A stretch of 64,000 bases of DNA from Chrysoperla carnea. Its lineage: Eukaryota > Arthropoda > Insecta > Neuroptera > Chrysopidae. Both the position numbers and the translations under genes were made by a program. Positions 57,326-64,000 of the stretch are shown one piece after another (position 1 is the first letter of the stretch; the number at the start of each line of letters is the position of its first letter). The stretch lies in NCBI RefSeq assembly GCF_905475395.1, contig NC_058342.1, positions 29,594,140 to 29,658,139 on the forward strand, written 5' to 3'. The notes beneath the pieces are model-generated. The model was not told where the DNA came from and made no database searches. It saw only the letters and a program-made list of their open reading frames with translations.

Positions 57326-58369
57326 CTTCTCATTTAAAACACTGACATTATCTAAAAAACGAGAAAACATTTTGAACAAAAAAATTTCCCAAAAGAAAAT
57401 CTTTTTTTACATCAAAGTATTTTATCAAAAAACAATCACTTTCTAATCACTGTCACACCAAAATGAAAAATAAATTTTTTTTAATCAAAAAAACTACATA
57501 AACAGTTTTCACTTACTACGTATTTTCCTAAATAAAAAAAATTTAACACAAATGACTAATTTTGTAGTATCCTATCAATCACGTGGGGGGGTACATAAAT
57601 AAATAAAAAGGTATTTTCTGTTTTAAACACGAAAATTAGTCATCAAAATACATTAATTAACAATTCATTATCTCATCAGTTAAGAAAAAAAATATGAGAA
57701 ATATGTTAATTAAAACGTTTGATAAAAATTATTAAACAGCTCAAACATAATTAAAACAAATATCAATTGTTTATTTAAAAATTTGCATACCGATTAATAG
57801 TAATTTATTAATCAAACTACACAAAACACTACTACTTGATTACTCGATCAAATATTCTAATCAAGTTTTTAATGAAGTTTATACATTAATAAATATAGTT
57901 TTGATGTTTGACATATGAAATATCAACCATTTTATTTATGATTTAAGTAATAGCAAAAAAAAATAAAAACAATTATAGTCAATATTTATTTTTAGGCATG
58001 TTTATGTTTTCGTAGCGAATTTCTTATCAATGAGTTGTACATTTTTAAAACGACTTACTCTAATATTTGTAAATACTGTGCGAAGGTAGTGTCATCTTTA
58101 CGGTTAAATTGTGAAGTTGGTAGTACAAATTAATGGGTGGTTTGAAACTTTGATAAATGTTTTTAATATCCCGGAAATATAAAATGATGAGTAATCTATC
58201 ATAATAATAATATATCCCCGGGAATACCTATTAGTTAATTCATACTCATAGGATAATTTTCTAGGTGTAATACCAAGAAATATAAATTATTCTTTTATTT
58301 CGAGTTAGTTGAAAATTTCAGCAGTTTCACTTGAGGTTTTATTAAGATACTCGCTGACATTGCAACTTT
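57326..58369. other. 5' flank of the membrane-protein gene
   Basis: Likely holds the 5' UTR or promoter. TTAGATAATGTCAG just before the start (57338-57351 on the - strand) could be the acceptor of a 5' UTR intron. No repeat recognised. Confidence 0.3.
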
Positions 58370-59290
58370 CTATAGGTTCAATCATTAAATTAATCTATAT
58401 AATAATTTTTATACTTTTTGGTTCAAAATTATCCCATCCACCGAGTTTCATCAAATTCTGAAACACAAATTTTTTTGTGTTTTTCTTGATTTTTTCAAAG
58501 GGGGGAAAAAATTGCAAAAAATCTAGAAATTTTTTTTTATCTCCAATTTTGATAAAACTCAGGATATAAGGTAATTTTGACCCAAAAAGTCCAAAAATCG
58601 GGTGCATTTGATGCCTGGCCGAATATTTTTTGAGATACGAGCTAAAATCGATCCAAATATTGCGATCTCTCAGGAACTCTGCATCCAATCATTAAATTAA
58701 CCCGATTTTTATACTTTTTGGGTCAAAATTACCCCATCCACCAAGTTTCATCAAATTCCAAAGCAAAAAGTTTTTTGCGATTTTCTCGATTTTTTCAAAG
58801 GGGTACCCCTTAAAAAAATTGCAAAAAATCGAAAAATTTTGTTAATCTCCAATTTCGATAAAACTCGGTATATAAGGTAATTTTGACCCAAAAAGTCCAA
58901 AAATCGGGTGCATTTGATGACTAGTCTAATAGTTTTTGAGATACGAGCTAAAATCGATCTAAATATTGCGATTTCTCAGAAACTCTGCATCCAATCATTA
59001 AATTAACCCGATTTTTATACTTTTTGGGTCAAAATTACCCCATCCACCGACTTTCATCAAATTCCGAAACAAAAATATTTTTTGCGTTTTTCTCGATTTT
59101 TTCAAAGGGGTACCCCTTAAAAAAATTGCAAAAAATCGAAAAATTTTGTTAATCTCCAATTTCGATTAAACTCAGTATATAAGGTAATTTTGACCCTAAA
59201 AATACAAAAATCGGGTGCATTTAATGACTGATTGAATAGTTTTTGAGATACGGACTAAAATCGATCCAAACATTCGATATATCAGAAACT
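58370..59290 (-). repeat. 307-bp tandem repeat, about 3 units, reverse
   Basis: TCAAAGGGG marks start near 58495, 58795 and 59102 (spacing 300 and 307). It is the reverse complement of the array at 49506-50560, including the same terminal phrase ACTTTCTATAGGTTCAATCA. The shorter first spacing reflects a small loss where GGGGTACCCC became GGGGGGAAAA. Confidence 0.92.
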
Positions 59291-59950
59291 CTATCCACTC
59301 GCTTCGCTGTACAATTGCAATTTTAAATATAAAAGACTATTCGTTATAAACTTCACTTCATTTGCCATCACTTATTTCCGCTTAGAAAAAAAATAAAGAA
59401 CATTTAGTATTCTAAATTCTAATACACTTGCACCCACCGAAAGGATTTAATTGAAATGGTAGTGACCCCCACATGAAGTAGCATCAAATGATATCCCATT
59501 TGAAAAAATAAACTAAAAATCCTTTACAAGAGTATAGAAAAAAATACTTTACAAGAGTATAAAGTAATTTTTTTGCTCTAAATAAAAATATAAAAAAATT
59601 TACATACATGCGAAATACAACAAAAGTTATAATTGAAAATCAGGAAACCCAATCACAAATTATATTACTTTCAATAATGTCAATCGTTCGATTGATAATA
59701 CATTGTTCACTCGAGAGTTGAAATATTAAATTTTTGAAAATAAGCGATTTATTAAAAATGATAACAAGGAACTAAAACTGTATACAATAAACTATAACAG
59801 TACACTACACATTACTTGTTCTTTAAAAACACATGTAATTATTTATCATATTAATAATTAATATCGTATTTCATTTTATAAATATTACAATGATAAAATT
59901 GCAAATGTAAGCATTGTCAGTAGACATAAAATACATAGCATAATCATATA
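59291..59950. other. Gene-free AT-rich stretch
   Basis: Nothing recognised. Confidence 0.4.
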
Positions 59951-60802
59951 CAGTGGAACTTGATTAAGTGGGACCTGGATAAGTGAGAAACCTCTATGTA
60001 ACTGGAACTCATGCTGAGGTCCTAAATACTTTGTCACTGAATTATCTCTGTTAGTGGGACGAAGCAAATCTCTATATCTGGGACTCGTTCTTTCGATTTT
60101 ATCTTACCTCTATAACTGAGATAGCGAGTAAATATTATATGCATTAACCTCTGTAACTGAGAACTGAGATAGCATCGTCTTATTTGTTTATTTACTTATT
60201 CTTATTATACCCCCAAATTTCACACTCAACTAATTTTGAGGCTCAAAGACCTTCAGTTTTAGTTTTGCTTTACTATCATACGGATGTTTATTTGAAAAAT
60301 GCCGAAACGAAGGCTCAAATCGTTACCAGTACGTGGAAAACTGAAGTTAATATCCGTTTATGAAAGTGGAAAGACACGCGATGAAGTCTGTATCGAATTT
60401 AAAGTGCCAAAATCTACTCTTTGTAGAATAATTCAGAATAAAGATAAATCAGAATATCCCGAACTTGAACAGTGTTTGCTAACATGGGTCAAGCAACTTC
60501 GTTACTTAAACGCTCCGGTAAGTGGACCGATGCAAAGAAAAGGCACAAGATTTCGCGCGAAAGATCGGTTTTCATAATTTTTGTAGCATCAATGGTTGGT
60601 TGGAAGGGTTTAAAAAGAGAAACGATAAGTTTTCAAAGCATTTTGTGGAAAAAGTAACACCATTAATGGAAACCTCTGTAAATTAGACAGATATTTATTT
60701 ATATCTGGATATCTTGGGTATCTGAGACATTGGGTAAGTGGAATAACTCTATAAGTGAGACTTTGAAGGCCCCGTAATGTCTCACTTAACCAGGTTCCAC
60801 TG
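59951..60802 (+). mobile_element. pogo/Tigger-type DNA transposon, internally deleted
   Basis: Ends CAGTGGAACTTGATTAAGTG and (reverse complement) CAGTGGAACCTGGTTAAGTG are inverted repeats, each flanked by TA, the target of this superfamily. A second inner repeat uses the same 'AAGTGAGA' wording. The 852 bp contain only the N-terminal part of the transposase (60299-60660). It is too short for a full element, about 2-3 kb with a DDE domain, so it is a deletion derivative. Confidence 0.88.
60299..60660 (+). pseudogene. pogo/Tigger transposase, N-terminal remnant
   Basis: MPKRRLKSLPVRGKLKLISV and YESGKTRDEVCIEFKVPKST then LCRIIQNKDK form the psq-type HTH of CENP-B/pogo transposases. YPELEQCLLTWVKQLRYLNA and PVSGPMQ begin the second HTH domain (Tc5/CENPB type). 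After a frame change near 60560 the text VASMVGWKGLKRETISFQS continues it. The DDE catalytic domain is absent. Confidence 0.85.
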
Positions 60803-62464
60803 TATTGTTATGATCAAAGAATCATGTTTACTTTCGTGTAAGCACGTTGTTTTCAGAGCCGCTAGGAAGTCAGGAAGCCCATGTAATTGAGGAGTCAATT
60901 CAAAAAAGTCGTAAATCATCCAAATTTGTTCAGCTGTTCAACGTGATTGTCGAGTAACAAACATCCAAAACATACAAACTTTCACATTTATAAATAAGAT
61001 TGGTATTTCGACATCATACGCCAATATATGTATAAAACTGAAAACGACACCAAATTTTCAATAAATTTTGACCGAAATATCTTTTTAATTTGAATTGTGC
61101 GAGGCCCTCCTTTTCATTTCTTCTCAAATTTTAAAGTAAATCAGATAAGTTCGTGATAAACGTGATCTAAAATGAATAAACTTTTAAACAATAAATTTCA
61201 AGGTTTTTAAAGTTCGTTGATTTTTTTTTTCAAAATTTTTATCACCTTGAAGGAACCTATAATAATTATGGTCGCTATATCCGATAGTCATTATAAGCGA
61301 TATACTAATTTTAATTTAATTTACATAAGAAGTTTTTAACGTGTATATTTGAATCTAGAGAGTAATTGAATCAAAATCTTCCAATGTGCAAATATTACGA
61401 AATATATCGTAATCTAGGCATTTTGTATGACGTAAATGTATTAAAATGCTCTAAAAATATCGTAAAAGCGTCAAAAACAAAACGTTTTTTTATGTTTTCT
61501 TTTTAGAAAGCTTCGTAAGGTAGAGTTCTTTTTACATAAACAGAATCTGTGATAAATTTTGCTTCAAGATGAAAAATTTTTGAAGGTCAATCACCGATTA
61601 ATTTTTGTATAATTAACATTATTGTTAGTTCTTCCATAAGGTACTGTGTTAAAAATCACAATTTTAAAATGAAATATACAGTTTTGGGCCCCACAAGAGG
61701 CTCCAAAACTATATTTATTGTTATCAAGGGACTTTGAACTCTCATCTACTGCAAAAAAAAAAAACAAAAAAAATTAACATTCACCAATCACCGTACTTGG
61801 TCAAACTGTCGAACTACCTTAAGAAGGCGCTTTTCTTAAATTGCTACTTAATTTAGACAGAATGTTCTTTCCCATTTAATTTGTGCGAAGTTCTTTGTTG
61901 TGAAATAGTAAAAAATAATTTTTTATTTTTCATATTTTAATTACCGTATTGTTTTCATGGCCAGTCATTATCTTATCTCTAGTATTTACTGCTAAATATT
62001 TACAATTCAACAGAAAGTTTATTACACCTAACATCCAACATATTATTGTTAAAACAAAGAATATCTAACTAATTTTAAGCGAAATGATTCAACTATTGAA
62101 ACATTCAATTTGCTTTCCGAAAACCACAGATGCAAAAGAAAAATTCATTAATTGTGGTTTTTAAATAAAAGTACGGTTTTTTTTAATACTTTCACATATT
62201 TGGTATTGTAAAGAATTTTGTATTGTTGCATAGTATATAGATGACGGTGTTATTATGTTAGTTTCACAAAATTATGGCAGATGGCAATGTTACACCATTG
62301 GATTAAAGATATATATTATTCTATGTGATTAAAGATTAAATTAGAAATTGGATACAAATTTGTCTAGATAATGGAATTGTCACTAATTTCAATAATTATG
62401 GATAATTATTCATAATTTGTATTTTATTGTTTGCATAAACGATTAGGAAAGTAAATCTAAAAAG
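60803..62464. other. Gene-free AT-rich stretch with element scraps
   Basis: 60965-61005 holds the reverse head of the 23988-type element (AACTTTCACATTTATAAATA). 61262-61310 (ATGGTCGCTATATCCGATAG, TCATTATAAGCGATA) matches 18485-18545. 61690-61820 is the second copy of the repeat in LIPT1 intron 3. Confidence 0.5.
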
Positions 62465-62720
62465 GCATCACAGCCTAATTTTATCCAAGTAAAATAAACC
62501 AAGTATGTAATCCTAACAAATTTGGGTCATAATTTTCAAATTTGTGATCAAAATTAACCTAGCTCTAATAGGTTTCAAGAATGTGTACTACTGGTCTCGG
62601 AATTAAGCACGCAAGTGATAGCTAGCGAAAAAGTTACATCCCAGCTGAAAAGAATGACCCAAACATAGTAAAAAAAATTCAATAAAATCGGATCAAGTTT
62701 GCCTGTGTTTTTAAACATTT
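62465..62720 (+). repeat. 315-bp repeat, single partial unit
   Basis: AAGTATGTAATCCTAACAAA, TGTGATCAAAATTAACCTAG, GGAATTAAGCACGCAAGTGA and CAATAAAATCGGATCAAG match the unit of 24937-25740. The TGACGTCA part is not included. Confidence 0.75.
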
Positions 62721-63405
62721 GTCTTCTTACAATTACAGTCAAATTACACTGCTTATATGTAATAACAATTGCATATATTTCAATAAAAAAGCTTAGAATT
62801 TTTTTAAAAGTTTCATATTGTTTCATATAATTCTTTTGAAATCAATTTTCTAATTTATTTAACAATCATTTGGAGTTTTATACAAGCTTATCAATTGATA
62901 GAAAAAAAAATTTGTAAAAATTAAATCAAATTGATTCACAGATTATTAAGAGCTAAGTGATACGATTATGAAAACTCTCCCTATCTGCTCGCGTAGAATT
63001 CGGTGATATATAAGCGATGCAACGTCAAGCCATACAAATGATTTTATAAATATTTATATAAAAAAGCTTTAAAAAGTGTTATAAATTGAAATTTATTTGA
63101 AAAAAGTTCAAAATTTATTTAGCCCATAAAAAGCGTATTAAAAACATTGTCGTATTTATCCATTGAGACAGAGACAGGCATACATTTTTACTATACAATT
63201 GCAATTGAAGCATCTTATAAAAAGGGTTTTTCAATAAGAATGATACTTTTTAAAACTTGAATAAAAAGAAACAACGTGTCAAAAAAAAATTGTGCTTTAT
63301 TATGGAACTTAAGTTTTATTGGGAAAATATCTTTATAAAATCAATCTACGACTTCTTTAGCAGGACTTGACTATTTTTTCTTTGAATTTATTACAATTTT
63401 TTTTA
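62721..63405. other. Gene-free AT-rich stretch
   Basis: A solo TTTTTCAATAAGAATGATAC end (transposon family of 5527-5934) lies at 63228. No exons. Confidence 0.4.
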
Positions 63406-64000
63406 ACCATATATATATGAAATATGTCAAGGTATACTAAGTTTAGATCCAAGTTTGTAGCGCTTGAAAACATTGATGCTAAGAACAAAAGTTATAGGTA
63501 AAAAAGGTTCCTTATTAAAAATAAACAACTTTTGTTTGAAAAATTTTTCCGTTAAAATTTTTACAGATATCTTTAATTTATGGTTCAAAATGATGATTAT
63601 AGATGGAATAGATTTATGATCATCATTTTGAATCATAAATTAAAGAATTCTGTCTGTCTGTCCGTCTGTCATCACGATTACTCAAAAACGAAAAGAGATA
63701 TCAAGCTGAAATTTTTATAGCGTGCTGAGGACGTAAAAAGTGAAGTCAAGTTCGTAAATGAGCAACATAGGTCAATTGGGTCTTGGGTCCGTAGAACCTA
63801 TCTTGTAAACCGTTAGAGATAGAAGAAAAGTTTAAATGTAAAAAATGTTCCTTATAAAAAAACAACTTTTGTTTCATACATTTTTTCGTAAACAACACTG
63901 TTTACCCGTGAGGGCACAAATTAGGCGTAAATTGTATAGTATGTATTATTATATGGGAATATCAGTATTATTATATGGGAATATGTGTGACATGTATGTA
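63406..64000 (-). repeat. Family A copy, reverse, interrupted and running off the window
   Basis: It runs from the tail (ACCATATATATATGAAATAT, CAAGTTTGTAGCGCTTG) to GGGAATATGTGTGACATGTA at the window edge. Near 63495-63652 there is extra sequence: a second short piece of the family A middle (AAGGTTCCTTATTAAAAATA, ACAACTTTTGTTTGAAA) followed by the palindromic MITE. Confidence 0.8.
63553..63653. mobile_element. Palindromic MITE, second copy, right end truncated
   Basis: ATTTTTACAGATATCTTTAA, ATGGTTCAAAATGATGATTA and the inverted ATGATCATCATTTTGAATCA, TAAATTAAAGAATTCTGT form a hairpin of about 47-bp arms. Compared with 24160-24302 the right arm stops at TTCTGT, merging into CTGTCTGTCC of family A. 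Confidence 0.85.

Noticed and set aside
1-64000. CRISPR array, bacterial operon, LTR element or virus-derived genes
   Set aside because: No regular short repeats with unique spacers, no Shine-Dalgarno-led gene runs, and no gag, protease, integrase, capsid or envelope wording was seen in any frame.

Overview
This is an AT-rich, intron-bearing eukaryotic window. It looks like arthropod, most likely insect, nuclear DNA: protein exons are short and bounded by GT..AG introns, nuclear tRNA genes come in small clusters, and most of the sequence is transposon relics. These include an I-like LINE whose 3' end reads CCTAACCTAACC, a tRNA-derived SINE, pogo/Tigger- and hAT-type DNA elements, and foldback elements. 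The order cannot be fixed from the sequence alone. I saw no LTR element, retrovirus-like copy, Polinton, toxin gene or CRISPR array.

Host genes. (1) A complete four-exon lipoyltransferase 1 gene (LIPT1, 390 residues) lies on the + strand at 31355-38022. All phases agree, including a 36-codon exon that carries the ISGTAS and YHHCTLL signatures. (2) A four-exon gene on the - strand at 57325-46562 is reconstructed here. It encodes a 337-residue single-pass type I membrane protein with a signal peptide, a Ser/Thr/Asn-rich glycosylated ectodomain, one transmembrane helix and a 66-residue acidic tail; I do not recognise the family. (3) A first coding exon of a secreted or membrane-anchored small protein lies at 7193-6977 (-). 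(4) A weaker candidate first coding exon lies at 15899-15832 (-).

RNA genes. Three tandem tRNA-Phe(GAA) genes sit at 7.7-8.1 kb on a 159-bp repeat that breaks off in the first bases of a fourth copy. There are three tRNA-Gly(GCC) genes, one of them with a mispaired anticodon stem, and three tRNA-Asn(GTT) genes plus one decayed tRNA-Asn copy.

Repeats dominate. A family called 'family A' here (about 550 bp, opening ACAAGTGAAAACAAACAATT and closing near TATACATGGTAT) recurs about a dozen times in both orientations. A 307-bp tandem repeat forms two arrays in opposite orientation on either side of the first exon of the membrane-protein gene. A second tandem family (about 315 bp, carrying TGACGTCA) appears in three places. 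A 512-bp near-perfect palindrome lies at 54.3-54.8 kb, and other foldback elements lie at 20.7, 24.2 and 63.6 kb. Several insertions still show target-site duplications: 12 bp for the LINE at 53.1 kb, 8 bp for a hAT-type MITE at 38.3 kb, and 8 bp for a truncated SINE at 25.0 kb.

No operon-like or cassette-like system is present. The most interesting features are structural: the inverted arrays around an intron, the long hairpin locus, the composite family A/SINE element, and the tandem tRNA duplication.
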